Source: Colivivens sp963594655
GTDB taxonomy: Bacteria; Bacteroidota; Bacteroidia; Bacteroidales; Bacteroidaceae
NCBI GenBank assembly: GCA_963594655.1
Contig: CAVBFD010000004.1
Span: forward strand, 12,499-76,498
DNA length: 64,000 nucleotides
Direction of reading: 5' to 3'
Part shown: positions 1 through 8,913 of the stretch, in pieces
Layout: each line of letters opens with the position of its first letter
How positions within the stretch are numbered: position 1 is the stretch's first letter
The notes under the pieces: model-generated
Told to the model about the DNA's origin: nothing
The model's database searches: none
The model's input: only the letters and a program-made list of their open reading frames with translations
Made by a program: the position numbers and the translations under genes

Positions 1-58
1 GGCGTTATCAGCGTTTAGTTATCAGTCATAGGTGTCCCAATCACTGGGAATGTAACCG

Positions 59-90
59 CAAAGATATGTATAATTTGTTTATGCTGCAAA
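59..90 (-). promoter_or_regulatory. Bacteroidetes-type promoter reading off the left edge
   Basis: On the minus strand a TTTG box (90-87) is followed after 20 nt by TATCTTTG (66-59), matching the TTTG / TAnnTTTG consensus of the Bacteroidetes primary sigma factor. Transcription would start near position 52 and leave the window, so its gene is not visible. A small hairpin (TCCCA/TGGGA, about 34-48) lies in the first transcribed bases. Confidence 0.5.
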
Positions 91-106
91 TATTTATAAA
101 GAAAAA

Positions 107-616
107 TCACAAAATCTCGATTTTTCTTGTCTCGGTATTGCCCATTGGCTTGACATCCGCAATCTCCACACTGTGGAATACCGCCTGAATGTAACGGCAG
201 AAAAGACCGTGGCTGACGGCAAGCAGGGTCTTTCCGTGGTAGGCTGACTTCACGTAATCGAGAAACAGCCTCGCCCGCTGTTTCATGCTGTCCACCGTCT
301 CCGCGTCCTGTGGAATGACAATCTTGGTCACTCCGTCCACCACCATGCCAGTCGCGCTCCCCCAGTCTCGCTCTCTCAGCAGAGGGGTTTCGACAATCCG
401 CAGGTGGAGCCGGCTGTTGATGATTGCCGCTGTGTCCAGGCACCGTTTAAGGTCGCTGCACAGGATGAGGTCGGGGGACAAGTCCTTCAGTGCGTCCACC
501 GACTGCATAATCTGCAGTTTGCCCTCCTCGGTAAGCGTGCCGGGCATCAGTCCCTGAAGGATATGCTTCCTGTTTTCCTCCGTCTCACCGTGACGGTAGA
601 GGTAAATCCTTGTCAT
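107..616 (-). CDS. Histidine phosphatase family protein (phosphoglycerate mutase-like)
   Basis: A 169-residue protein of the histidine phosphatase superfamily. The N-terminal RHGET motif (His9) supplies the phospho-accepting histidine, and a second histidine occurs in the C-terminal AVSHG stretch, the usual proton donor/phosphate-binding histidine. There is no signal peptide, so it is probably cytoplasmic. Members remove phosphate from small molecules such as sugar phosphates, alpha-ribazole phosphate or nucleotides; nothing here fixes the substrate, and no cobalamin genes are nearby to support a CobC role. It is the last gene of the five-gene minus-strand operon and starts 6 nt after the stop of the YqaA-like gene. 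The family call is firm; the substrate is unknown. Confidence 0.88.
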   Translation of the reverse strand: MTRIYLYRHGETEENRKHILQGLMPGTLTEEGKLQIMQSVDALKDLSPDLILCSDLKRCLDTAAIINSRLHLRIVETPLLRERDWGSATGMVVDGVTKIVIPQDAETVDSMKQRARLFLDYVKSAYHGKTLLAVSHGLFCRYIQAVFHSVEIADVKPMGNTETRKIEIL

Positions 617-622
617 ACTCCC

Positions 623-1078
623 TTATTTGAACAGCAGGGTGGAGTAAGCCACGATGACGTACCTCGCCACTTTACCTATGGTGGTGAACATCAATGTACC
701 CCAGACGTTAGCCCTGAGCAGACCGAGGGCGATACTGATGGCGGTGCCGAGTATGGGCAGGAAGGTGAAGAGACCCATCCACGATCCGTAGCGCATGACG
801 AATTTCTGTGCCTTCTCCATCCTCGACGGCTTTATCTTGAATATGCGGTTGACCGTCTCTGGCCTGCACATCCTTCCGATGGCGTAGTTGACCATCGAAC
901 CTAGTACATTGCCTATGGACGCGCTGGCTATGGTAACCACAGGGTCCATGTCGCTCGCCATCAGCATGGCTGCCATGACCGTCTCGCTACTGAACGGAAA
1001 GAACGTGCCTGCGAGGAACGAGGCGAGTCCCAGTCCCAGATAACCGTAGTTGATGAAGAAGTCGTTTAGAAAATCCAT
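623..1078 (-). CDS. YqaA/DedA-like small integral membrane protein
   Basis: A 151-residue membrane protein resembling the YqaA/DedA (SNARE-associated) family. It begins MDFLNDFF, has hydrophobic segments near residues 8-30, 40-60 and 95-145, and carries the family-like FPFSSET, GNVLGSMVNY and LGLLR stretches. The open frame extends further upstream, but the ATG at 1078 gives the family-like N-terminus and a 13-bp overlap with the gene before it, which suggests translational coupling; the extension is only an overprint of that gene. DedA-family proteins are linked to lipid carrier flipping and membrane homeostasis. A specific role cannot be assigned here. Confidence 0.8.
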   Translation of the reverse strand: MDFLNDFFINYGYLGLGLASFLAGTFFPFSSETVMAAMLMASDMDPVVTIASASIGNVLGSMVNYAIGRMCRPETVNRIFKIKPSRMEKAQKFVMRYGSWMGLFTFLPILGTAISIALGLLRANVWGTLMFTTIGKVARYVIVAYSTLLFK

Positions 1079-2076
1079 GAGTTCAGTATGAACGCCGCAA
1101 GGACGAATAGGGTTATTACACAAACTGTTATGTTGGACAACGGTGTCGGGTCGTTGCCCACATAATGGCCGCCCATGACCGAGGCGTTCATTATGATTGC
1201 CGGCATCAAGTCCCTGTAACCTGCGGGATGGACCAGCAACAGGATAATATATGAGAAACCGTGCAGTGTCACCAGGCCGAAGATGCACCGGGTACGGGTC
1301 TTGTCGAGGTAGACACGCATGTAGAAGTCCGCCACACTTATTATGAATATGAGGGCGGTGAGACAGATGACGGTGATTTCACCGGCTGTCAGTCGGGCGT
1401 AACCGCTGAGGTCGAACTCCAACGTCTGTGCCAACAGGCGCAGGAAACCGTCCGTCCTGCCGGTGCAGAACGCCAGTCCGCCTGTAATCCAGAACGGGGT
1501 GACGATACCGAGTATGGCCCCACTGATGCTTTGTGCGTTGATTGCCCTGAGGATGTAAAGCGAGAGGATGTATATGGGAGCGATCCATATCGTCTGCGGC
1601 ACTGCCAACGCGCTCACGCCGAGGCAGAGACAGGCGACGTACACCAGTCCCGCTGAGTTGTCCGTCTGGTAGGCGGTGAAGAGGGGGAAGTAGGACAACA
1701 GCAACACGAACATGGAGACCAGTCCGGGACTGAAGGAGTGCAGCGACGTGGCGGTCAGTATCAGTGCGGCGAAGACAATGCTCACGGCACGTGAGTTCAG
1801 ACGCAGCAGTACCTGCGAGGTGTTCAGTTCGCCAAGGACGTACACGGTCAGGGCTACGGTCAGGATGGCGAGGGCGGAATTGAACCACCCCGCGCCGCCT
1901 ATCCATTCGGGCAACTGTTGCCACAGTATGTTGTGGCAGTCCGGTGCCAGTCCCTGTTTCCCTCCCACAAGAATCCACGCAGCCACGACGACCGCCGCCA
2001 CCGTATGGAGCGAGGTGGAACTGATGGCAAGTGAACGCTGAAAATTACCAAACACTTGTATCTGTCTCCCTGTCAA
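1066..2076 (-). CDS. Multi-pass membrane protein of unknown function
   Basis: About 336 residues with roughly ten hydrophobic segments and almost no soluble part, so an inner-membrane protein. I do not recognise a functional motif. Its place right after purD and before another membrane gene recalls the purD-linked DUF6427-type membrane proteins of Bacteroidetes, but I cannot confirm that by eye. The start is uncertain: the TTG at 2076 follows the purD stop codon directly, and a GTG at 2055 would give a slightly shorter protein beginning at FGNFQRS. The 3' end overlaps the YqaA-like gene. The tight packing supports coupled translation within the operon. Confidence 0.65.
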   Translation of the reverse strand: MTGRQIQVFGNFQRSLAISSTSLHTVAAVVVAAWILVGGKQGLAPDCHNILWQQLPEWIGGAGWFNSALAILTVALTVYVLGELNTSQVLLRLNSRAVSIVFAALILTATSLHSFSPGLVSMFVLLLSYFPLFTAYQTDNSAGLVYVACLCLGVSALAVPQTIWIAPIYILSLYILRAINAQSISGAILGIVTPFWITGGLAFCTGRTDGFLRLLAQTLEFDLSGYARLTAGEITVICLTALIFIISVADFYMRVYLDKTRTRCIFGLVTLHGFSYIILLLVHPAGYRDLMPAIIMNASVMGGHYVGNDPTPLSNITVCVITLFVLAAFILNSWIF

Positions 2077-3354
2077 TCACAAATCCTTGCCGATGTCGGT
2101 GCGGAAATACTTCTTCTCGAACTGGATGGCCTTTGCTCCCTCGAACGACTTGGCGAGAGCCTCGTCCTTATCCTTGCCGTAGGAACTGATGGCGATGACC
2201 CTGCCTCCGGCGGTGACCGTCTGTCCGTCTTTCAGTGCCGTGCCGGCATGGAACACGATGCTGTCCTTCACCTTGTCGGTGCCTGTGATGGGGTAGCCCT
2301 TCCCGTAGGCTTCGGGGTAGCCGCCGGACACGAGCATCACGCATACCGCACTGCGGCTGTCAATCTCCAGACCGCGCTTGTCGAGGTCGCCCTCCGCCAC
2401 TCCCTCCAGCAGGTCCACAAGGTCGCTCTTGATTCTCAGCATGACGCTCTCCGTCTCAGGGTCGCCCATGCGAACATTATATTCAATGACCATCGGTTCA
2501 CCGTCCACGTTGATGAGTCCGAAGAAGATGAAACCCTTGTAGTCGATATTCTCCTCAGCAAGTCCCTCTACAGTAGGACGTATGATGCGGTTCTCCACCT
2601 TCTCCATCCACTGCTTGTCGGCAAAGGGGACGGGACTGACCGACCCCATGCCTCCTGTGTTCAGTCCGGTGTCGCCCTCTCCGATTCTCTTGTAGTCCTT
2701 TGCCTCCGGCAGAATCTTGTAGTGCTTGCCGTCGGTGAGTACGAACACCGAACACTCGATGCCGCTCAGGAACTCCTCGATGACTACGGTCGCGCTGGCG
2801 TTGCCGAACATTCCGCCCAACATGTCCTTGAACTCTTTCTTTGCTTCCTCCAGTGTGGGTACGATAAGCACACCCTTGCCGGCGCACAGACCGTCCGCCT
2901 TCAGCACGTAGGGGGCTTTCAGTGTCTCAAGGAACTTCAGTCCCTCCTCCACTGTAGTGCCGTTGAAACTCCTGTATGCCGCTGTCGGGATGTTGTGGCG
3001 CTGCATGAAGCCTTTGGCGAACTCCTTCGATCCCTCAAGTACCGCCCCTTGCTTGGACGGGCCGATGACAGGTATGGACTGGAGTTGGCTGTCGTTCTTG
3101 AAGTAGTCGTAGATGCCTTCCACGAGCGGTTGCTCGGGGCCTACCACAACCATGTCCACCCCCTCTTCGAGGACGAACGCCTTTATGCCGTCGAAATCGT
3201 CGGCCTTGATGTCCACGTTCTCTCCCACAGACGCAGTTCCGGCGTTGCCTGGAGCTATAAACAATTTATCCACTTTCGGGCTTTGGGCTATCTTCCATGC
3301 CATCGCATGTTCCCTTCCGCCGCTTCCTAATAAAAGAATCTTCATATCTGTCAT
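2077..3354 (-). CDS. purD: Phosphoribosylamine-glycine ligase (GAR synthetase)
   Basis: A 425-residue enzyme of de novo purine synthesis that joins glycine to 5-phosphoribosylamine using ATP. The N-terminal GSGGREHAM motif, the ATP-grasp segment KADGLCAGKGV and the NTGGMGS loop are all present, and the length matches the family. The ATG at 3354 overlaps the stop codon of the S9 peptidase gene (ATGA), suggesting termination-reinitiation coupling; an in-frame ATG three codons on (3345) gives the classic MKILLLGSGG start and is equally possible. The partnership with a secreted peptidase gene is positional rather than metabolic. Another purine gene (the PurH cyclohydrolase domain) lies just across the divergent promoter region. 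Confidence 0.97.
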   Translation of the reverse strand: MTDMKILLLGSGGREHAMAWKIAQSPKVDKLFIAPGNAGTASVGENVDIKADDFDGIKAFVLEEGVDMVVVGPEQPLVEGIYDYFKNDSQLQSIPVIGPSKQGAVLEGSKEFAKGFMQRHNIPTAAYRSFNGTTVEEGLKFLETLKAPYVLKADGLCAGKGVLIVPTLEEAKKEFKDMLGGMFGNASATVVIEEFLSGIECSVFVLTDGKHYKILPEAKDYKRIGEGDTGLNTGGMGSVSPVPFADKQWMEKVENRIIRPTVEGLAEENIDYKGFIFFGLINVDGEPMVIEYNVRMGDPETESVMLRIKSDLVDLLEGVAEGDLDKRGLEIDSRSAVCVMLVSGGYPEAYGKGYPITGTDKVKDSIVFHAGTALKDGQTVTAGGRVIAISSYGKDKDEALAKSFEGAKAIQFEKKYFRTDIGKDL

Positions 3355-5498
3355 TTTAAATAGTCGTTGAAATACTGTGTTATCTTGTTGTGCAGGTGTA
3401 CCCTGTCCGTACCCATCATGTTGTGTCCGTCACCTGGGTAGGTGAACAGGTCGGGGTAGGTGCCGGCGTCGATGCACGCCCTCATGAACGAGAGGGTGTG
3501 TTGCGGCACGCACACGTTGTCGTTGCCTCCGTAGATTACCAGCAACCGTCCTTTCAGGTTTCCCGCCTTGTTCAGCAGCGATGTATCTTCGTATCCCTGC
3601 GGGTTGGACTGCGGTGTGTCCATGTAACGCTCACCGTACATCACCTCGTAGTACTTCCAGTCGATGACCGGTCCTCCTGCCACTCCCACCTTGAACACGT
3701 CGGGATAGGTGGTCATCAGACTGGTGGTCATGAATCCACCGAAGCTCCATCCGTGTACTCCCAGCCTGTCGGCATCCACGTAGGGCAGACTCTTGAGGAA
3801 GTCCACGCCCTTGAGTTGGTCTTTCATCTCCTCCACGCCCAACTGACGGAACGTGACCTGCTCGAAGTCCTTGCCGCGCCGCTCGCTGCCCCTGTTGTCC
3901 AGACAGAACATGACGTAGCCCTGCTGCGCCATCCACACGTCCCATCCACGGGCAGACCAGTGGAACGAGGCGTCGATGTTATGGGCGTGGGGACCGCCGT
4001 ACACATACACTACGGCAGGGTATTTCTTGCCTGGGTCGAAGTCGGTCGGTAGAATCAGACGGTAGTAGAGGTCGGTCTTGCCGTCAGCCGCCTTTATCGT
4101 GCCTACCTTCATCTCGGGACAGCGGAACTGGATCCAGGGGTCGTCAGCGGTAAGGAGGTTCACCGCCGCTTTCTTGCCGGAGGCGTCCAGCAGGTCGATG
4201 TTATGGGGTGTGTCGGGACTTGAATAACTGTCCACGATATACTGTCCACCGGTTGACAGTTTGGGGTAGTGTACACCTTTGCCGTTGTCCAACCGCTGTC
4301 TCTTGCCTTTCATGCTGACACTGTAGGTGTTGACTTGCAGAGGGTCGGTCTCGTTGCTGGTGTACAGCGCGGTCTTCGCTTTCTTGTTGAACCCGAGGAA
4401 CCCGATGACCTCGAACGTCCCTTTGGTAAGTTGCGCCAGTTGCTTGCCTTCCGTATTGTAAAGGTACAGGTGGTTGTAGCCGTCTTTCCTCGACAGGTAG
4501 ATGAACTTGGAACTGTCCCACGGCAGGAACTGTATTGGGAACATCGGCTCGACATATTTGGGGTCGGTCTCCTCGAACAGCACCGCCTTCTTCCTGCCAG
4601 TCTTGGAGTCGTAACTTACCAGCCGGGCGTGGTTCTGGTCTCTGTTGAGTTCAATCATGTAGACGGTAGATTCGTCCGGACTCCACGCTATGTTGGTGAA
4701 GTAACGGTCGGTGGGATCGCCGGCGTCGAGGTACACGGTCTTGCCGCTTTCGGTGTCGTAGATTCCGACGGTCACCTTATGGCTTGTCTCCCCTGCCATA
4801 GGGTACTTGTCCGGTGCCAGTGTGGCGCAGCGTGTGGAGATGTCCACCTGTGGGTATGCGGTGACCATGGACTGGTCCATGCGGTAGAACGCGAGCGACC
4901 TGCCCGACGGACTCCAGTATGTTCCCTTACTGATACCGAACTCGTTGCGGTGTACCGTCTCGCCGTACACAAGGTCGATGCTGCCGTCGGTGCTTACAGC
5001 CACCTTCCCTCCGTCCGCCTTGACTACGTACAGGTTGTGGTCTACGGTGTATGCGAGGTTTCGTGAAGCAGCGGAGAAATCCTTGTCCGAAGCCCCCTTC
5101 TCCACCGGCTGTGACCAGACAACCTCACCTGCGTACCAGTCCACCAGCACCTGCGCGCCGCCTGTCTCGAACAGGGCGAGTGTCTTGCCGCTGTACGGAA
5201 ACCGGGGGTAGTACAGGCTGGTGAGAATCCTCTGTCCAGCCTTTTCCAAGGCGGCGTTTATGCCGCTGAGACTGAACAGGGACTTGGACTGTCCGTCCGC
5301 AGTCCTTACCGTGACCTCATCCAGGCCCAGTTGCACCAGCTCGTCTCCCCACCATTCGGTGTACAGGGTAGCTGGCGTGTTCTGGTAATAGGTCTTTCCA
5401 CCGGGGATAAGGTCGTCAACCGTAAACAGTCGTTTGTCTTGTGCCATTGTCAGTTGCGCCACGGACAGTGCCATGGCGAGAGTTAGATAATGCTTCAT
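3351..5498 (-). CDS. Secreted dipeptidyl-peptidase IV-like S9 peptidase
   Basis: A 715-residue serine peptidase of family S9. An N-terminal signal peptide ends around residue 20 (VAQLTMAQ), placing the enzyme in the periplasm or outside. Residues about 95-450 fit the DPP IV beta-propeller region and 490-715 the alpha/beta-hydrolase domain. The catalytic triad is visible: Ser585 in GWSFGG, Asp660 in GGNDNV and His692 in GDGHN. The YGGPHAH oxyanion-hole strand is also present. Such enzymes in Bacteroidales release dipeptides, often after proline, from peptides taken as nutrients; the exact specificity is not deducible. It is the first gene of the operon, 22 nt from a strong promoter, and its stop overlaps the purD start. 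Confidence 0.93.
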   Translation of the reverse strand: MKHYLTLAMALSVAQLTMAQDKRLFTVDDLIPGGKTYYQNTPATLYTEWWGDELVQLGLDEVTVRTADGQSKSLFSLSGINAALEKAGQRILTSLYYPRFPYSGKTLALFETGGAQVLVDWYAGEVVWSQPVEKGASDKDFSAASRNLAYTVDHNLYVVKADGGKVAVSTDGSIDLVYGETVHRNEFGISKGTYWSPSGRSLAFYRMDQSMVTAYPQVDISTRCATLAPDKYPMAGETSHKVTVGIYDTESGKTVYLDAGDPTDRYFTNIAWSPDESTVYMIELNRDQNHARLVSYDSKTGRKKAVLFEETDPKYVEPMFPIQFLPWDSSKFIYLSRKDGYNHLYLYNTEGKQLAQLTKGTFEVIGFLGFNKKAKTALYTSNETDPLQVNTYSVSMKGKRQRLDNGKGVHYPKLSTGGQYIVDSYSSPDTPHNIDLLDASGKKAAVNLLTADDPWIQFRCPEMKVGTIKAADGKTDLYYRLILPTDFDPGKKYPAVVYVYGGPHAHNIDASFHWSARGWDVWMAQQGYVMFCLDNRGSERRGKDFEQVTFRQLGVEEMKDQLKGVDFLKSLPYVDADRLGVHGWSFGGFMTTSLMTTYPDVFKVGVAGGPVIDWKYYEVMYGERYMDTPQSNPQGYEDTSLLNKAGNLKGRLLVIYGGNDNVCVPQHTLSFMRACIDAGTYPDLFTYPGDGHNMMGTDRVHLHNKITQYFNDYLK

Positions 5499-5520
5499 CC
5501 GTTGTCGTTTAACCAGCGTG

Positions 5521-5552
5521 CAAAGTTAATATATTCACGGCAACCAGACAAA
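5521..5552 (-). promoter_or_regulatory. Promoter of the S9 peptidase-purD operon
   Basis: Minus-strand TTTG (5552-5549), a 20-nt spacer and TAACTTTG (5528-5521) match the Bacteroidetes sigma consensus at both boxes. The expected transcript start is near 5514, leaving a leader of about 15 nt before the ATG at 5498. Confidence 0.7.
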
Positions 5553-5730
5553 TTATACGTGGAAATTCACTCGCTGACCGGGAAAAATTATCCCGAAGGT
5601 TAGGGAAATTTTCGCGACTGGTCAGCCATATTTTCGGGGGCGTGTTTCGCTTTGGAACGCAAAAGTCGTAAATATTCGGTTTTTTCAAAAATAAATGTGC
5701 CGTTAGTCTCCCACTCTCAGCGGAATTTGC

Positions 5731-5738
5731 TAAATTTG
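5731..5738 (+). promoter_or_regulatory. Probable -7 box for the cyclohydrolase-mre operon
   Basis: TAAATTTG fits the TAnnTTTG consensus and lies 51 nt before the first start codon. No clear TTG -33 box is seen at the right distance, so support is partial. The 290-bp divergent region 5499-5789 otherwise shows only AT-rich sequence. Confidence 0.45.
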
Positions 5739-5789
5739 CAGTTCAATATAAGTGAAGGATACATTATAATATAAAGATACATTAGAAAG

Positions 5790-6386
5790 ATGGCTTCAAC
5801 AAAGAAAATCAAGTGTGCGCTGATATCAGTCTATCACAAAGACGGACTGGAGGAAATGCTGGCGGAACTGAACAAGAACGGTGTCAAGTTCCTGTCTACA
5901 GGTGGAACTCAGGCTTTCATCGAGAGTCTGGGATATGAATGTGGAAAGGTGGAGGACCTGACCTCCTATCCGTCAATTCTCGGAGGACGTGTAAAGACAC
6001 TTCACCCTAAGGTATTCGGTGGAATCCTCGGCCGTCGTGAACTGGAAAGCGACCGTGAGGAGATGGCAAAGTACGCCATTCCCGAAATCGACCTTGTGGT
6101 AGTGGACCTCTATCCGTACGAGGAGACAGTGGCAAGCACCAACGACGAGGCTACCATCATCGAGAAGATAGACATAGGCGGCATCTCGCTCATCCGCGCG
6201 GCTGCGAAGAACTTCAACGATGTTGTGGTAGTGCCGAGCAAGAAGGAATACGGCGCGCTGACAGACATACTGAAGGCTCAGGGTGCGGAGACTACGAAGG
6301 AACAGCGCAAGTGGTTCGCTGAACGCGCTTTCGCCACAAGCTCTCATTATGACACCGCCATCCACGACTACTTCAGTCGTAAGTGA
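5790..6386 (+). CDS. Stand-alone IMP cyclohydrolase (N-terminal domain of PurH)
   Basis: A 198-residue protein equal to the MGS-like IMP cyclohydrolase domain of bifunctional PurH. It closes FAICAR to IMP, the last step of de novo purine synthesis. Typical segments are ALISVYHKDGL, FLSTGGT, SYPSILGGRVKTLHPK and DIGGISLIRAAAKN. It ends at the domain boundary (SSHYDTAIHDYF), whereas common PurH continues for about 310 more residues with the AICAR formyltransferase domain. No remnant of that domain is found in the 55 nt before mreB. This is therefore a clean single-domain gene (the type sometimes called purJ) rather than an obvious frameshift; the formyltransferase must be elsewhere. It leads the mre operon. 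Confidence 0.9.
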   Translation: MASTKKIKCALISVYHKDGLEEMLAELNKNGVKFLSTGGTQAFIESLGYECGKVEDLTSYPSILGGRVKTLHPKVFGGILGRRELESDREEMAKYAIPEIDLVVVDLYPYEETVASTNDEATIIEKIDIGGISLIRAAAKNFNDVVVVPSKKEYGALTDILKAQGAETTKEQRKWFAERAFATSSHYDTAIHDYFSRK

Positions 6387-6441
6387 CCGGTGCGTATGTA
6401 AGGACAAGGGATTGAAATGTATTAAATAATATAGGTAGGAT

Positions 6442-7479
6442 ATGGGATTCTTTTCAAGTCTTTTCTCTTTGACGCAGGACATAGCCATGGACCTCGGTAC
6501 GGCGAACACCATCATCATGTGTAATGACAAGATGGTGGTTGACGAACCGTCCGTCGTCGCTCTTGACCGCAAGACCAACAAGATGATTGAGGTGGGCAAG
6601 AAGGCTAAGATGATGCACGAGAAGACTCATCCGGACATCCGCACTTGCCGGCCGCTGAAGGACGGCGTGATTGCGGACTTCAACGCTTGTGAACAGATGA
6701 TGCGTGGTCTGATAAGGAAGATCAACAACACTCACAGTTTCCTGACCCCGTCGCTCCGGATGGTCATCGGTGTCCCGTCGGGTTCTACCGAGGTGGAACT
6801 CCGCGCGGTGCGTGACAGTGCGGAACACTCAGGCGGCAGGGATGTCTACTTGCTGTTTGAGCCGATGGCGGCAGCCATCGGTATCGGTCTGGACGTGACC
6901 GCTCCGGAGGGACATATGGTGGTGGACATCGGTGGCGGTTCCACTGAAATCGCCGTCATCTCGCTCTGCGGTATCGTGTCGAACAGTTCCATACGTGTCG
7001 CGGGTGACGAACTGACAGCCGACATCCAGGAGTACATGAGCCGTCAGCATAACGTCAAGGTGTCCGAGCGTATGGCGGAACGTATAAAGATAAATGTGGG
7101 TTCGGCACTGACAGACCTCGTGGACAACGCGCCGGAGGAGTATGTCGTCCACGGCCCTAACCGTATCACCGCCCTGCCTATGGAAATATCCGTGTGCTAT
7201 CAGGAGATAGCGCACTGCATAGACAAGTCGGTCGCCAAGATAGAGACTGCCATACTCAACGCTCTGGAGAAGACTCCGCCTGAGATTTACGCCGACATCG
7301 TGAAGAACGGTATCTACCTCACTGGAGGCGGCGCGCTGCTCAGGGGACTGGACAAGCGTCTGACCGACAAGATTCACATCCCGTTCCATATAGCGAACGA
7401 CCCGCTCCACAGTGTCGCCAAAGGCACAGGTGTGGCGTTGAAGAACATCCACATGTATAGTGCCGTCCTGATGCGCTGA
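6442..7479 (+). CDS. mreB: Rod shape-determining protein MreB
   Basis: A 345-residue bacterial actin. It polymerises under the inner membrane and guides the elongation synthase. Actin-fold nucleotide motifs are visible: phosphate-1 AMDLGTANT, phosphate-2 DIGGGSTEIAVIS and adenosine-site YLTGGGALLRGLD. The N-terminal MGFFSSLFS is an amphipathic, membrane-binding type start. It is followed by mreC after 32 nt and belongs to the classical mreBCD-mrdA-rodA block, indicating a rod or ovoid cell shape. Confidence 0.98.
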   Translation: MGFFSSLFSLTQDIAMDLGTANTIIMCNDKMVVDEPSVVALDRKTNKMIEVGKKAKMMHEKTHPDIRTCRPLKDGVIADFNACEQMMRGLIRKINNTHSFLTPSLRMVIGVPSGSTEVELRAVRDSAEHSGGRDVYLLFEPMAAAIGIGLDVTAPEGHMVVDIGGGSTEIAVISLCGIVSNSSIRVAGDELTADIQEYMSRQHNVKVSERMAERIKINVGSALTDLVDNAPEEYVVHGPNRITALPMEISVCYQEIAHCIDKSVAKIETAILNALEKTPPEIYADIVKNGIYLTGGGALLRGLDKRLTDKIHIPFHIANDPLHSVAKGTGVALKNIHMYSAVLMR

Positions 7480-7511
7480 ACTGGGGTGAGTGAAGGACTC
7501 ATCATCGCAGA

Positions 7512-8360
7512 ATGCAGAACCTGATTGATTTCATCGTCAAGTACAAGTACTGGTTTGCCTTCTTCCTTATGGAGGCATTCAGCCTTGCCGTGCTCTTCCG
7601 TTTCAACTCCTACCAGGGGAGCGTGTTCTTCACGACAGCCAACTCGATGGTGGGCGGACTGTACTCCACTGTTGACGGCATAACCTCGTACGTGCAGCTC
7701 GGGGCTGTGAACGAACAGCTGGAGGCGGACAACGAGGCGTTGCGGGCTGAACTTGGCGAGATGAGACAGGCACTGCTGGCGAAACGGATAGACACCCTCC
7801 AGTTCGCGGGATTCAGGAACGGGCGTTACCGCCTTGTCGGAGGCCTGGTGGTGAACGCCACGACCAACCGCAGCAAGAACCTGTTGACGATAAACAAGGG
7901 GACAGCCGACGGAGTAAGACCGGAGATGGGCGTGATTTGTTCGAGTGGTGTCGTAGGGATAGTCTATCTGACATCCGCACACTATTCGGTGGTCATGCCA
8001 CTGATAAACATGAGTTCAAGGGTCAGTTGCCAACTCAAGACACACAAGTCCTTCGGTACGGTGGAATGGAAGTTCGGTGACTCTGAACACGCTTACATGA
8101 CGGGCGTGCCGTTGCATGTGAAAGTGTCCGTCAACGAACTGGTGGAGACAAGCGGTTTCTCCGACATCTTCCCTTCGGGCATACCTGTGGGAAGGGTGGA
8201 GAGTGTGGAGACCTCGGAAGACGGACTCTCGCAGTCGATAAAAGTACGCTTGTCGGTTGACTACACCTCGGTGAGGAACGTGAGCGTGATTACCAATTAC
8301 GACCATGCGGAGAAGAGGGTACTGGAGTATGAGGCGGACTCCCTGATGAACTTGGATTGA
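7512..8360 (+). CDS. mreC: Rod shape-determining protein MreC
   Basis: A 282-residue bitopic protein. One N-terminal membrane helix (about residues 11-30) is followed by a coiled-coil stretch (about 60-95, rich in E, L and A) and a periplasmic beta-rich domain with the characteristic NKGTADGVRPEMGVICSSGVVG segment split around residues 128-155. MreC links cytoplasmic MreB to PBP2 and activates it. It sits between mreB and mreD with short spacers, as expected for one transcript. Confidence 0.95.
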   Translation: MQNLIDFIVKYKYWFAFFLMEAFSLAVLFRFNSYQGSVFFTTANSMVGGLYSTVDGITSYVQLGAVNEQLEADNEALRAELGEMRQALLAKRIDTLQFAGFRNGRYRLVGGLVVNATTNRSKNLLTINKGTADGVRPEMGVICSSGVVGIVYLTSAHYSVVMPLINMSSRVSCQLKTHKSFGTVEWKFGDSEHAYMTGVPLHVKVSVNELVETSGFSDIFPSGIPVGRVESVETSEDGLSQSIKVRLSVDYTSVRNVSVITNYDHAEKRVLEYEADSLMNLD

Positions 8361-8388
8361 ACGGACAACAAGAAACAACTCGTTAGTT

Positions 8389-8913
8389 ATGGGGTATAAG
8401 ACATTGGTGCGTTTGGGACGGATGGTCCTGTTGCTGATTGCCCAGGTGGTGGTACTGAACAATTTCCACCTGTTCGGCTATGCCACGCCCCTCATCATAG
8501 GCTACATGATAATCTGCTTTGAGACAGGCGAGTCGAGGATGGCCCTGCTGTGGTGGGGCTTTTCCATAGGACTGCTGTTCGACATGTTCTCCAACACCAT
8601 GGGGATGGGGACTGCCAGTTGCACTCTCCTGGCGATGATGAAGCCTTACATCCTGAAACTCTACATGCCCCGTGATGTGGTGGGTTCGTTCAAACCTACC
8701 ATCAGGAGCATGACATTCTCACGATACGTGTGGTACTGCCTTTCCTGCATGGGACTGCTGCACTTCACCTTTTATTTTCTGGAGGCGTTCTCGTTGAGCG
8801 ACCTGCTGCTCACTATAGGGGCGATGACAGGCGGGACGCTTCTCGCCACTGCCATAGCTGTCTGCATCGGATTCATCGTCCGTGACAGGGCGGCGGAAAG
8901 GGAAGGGCTGTAA
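8389..8913 (+). CDS. mreD: Rod shape-determining protein MreD
   Basis: A 174-residue integral membrane protein with about five hydrophobic segments. The sequence of the family is weakly conserved, but length, topology, and position between mreC and mrdA make the call secure. It is part of the elongasome with MreC, PBP2 and RodA. Its TAA stop overlaps the ATG of mrdA by one base (TAATG), indicating coupled translation. Confidence 0.93.
   Translation: MGYKTLVRLGRMVLLLIAQVVVLNNFHLFGYATPLIIGYMIICFETGESRMALLWWGFSIGLLFDMFSNTMGMGTASCTLLAMMKPYILKLYMPRDVVGSFKPTIRSMTFSRYVWYCLSCMGLLHFTFYFLEAFSLSDLLLTIGAMTGGTLLATAIAVCIGFIVRDRAAEREGL

Noticed and set aside
6387..6441. Frameshifted remainder of PurH
   Set aside because: No formyltransferase-like residues were found in any frame of the short gap, so a simple frameshift is not supported.
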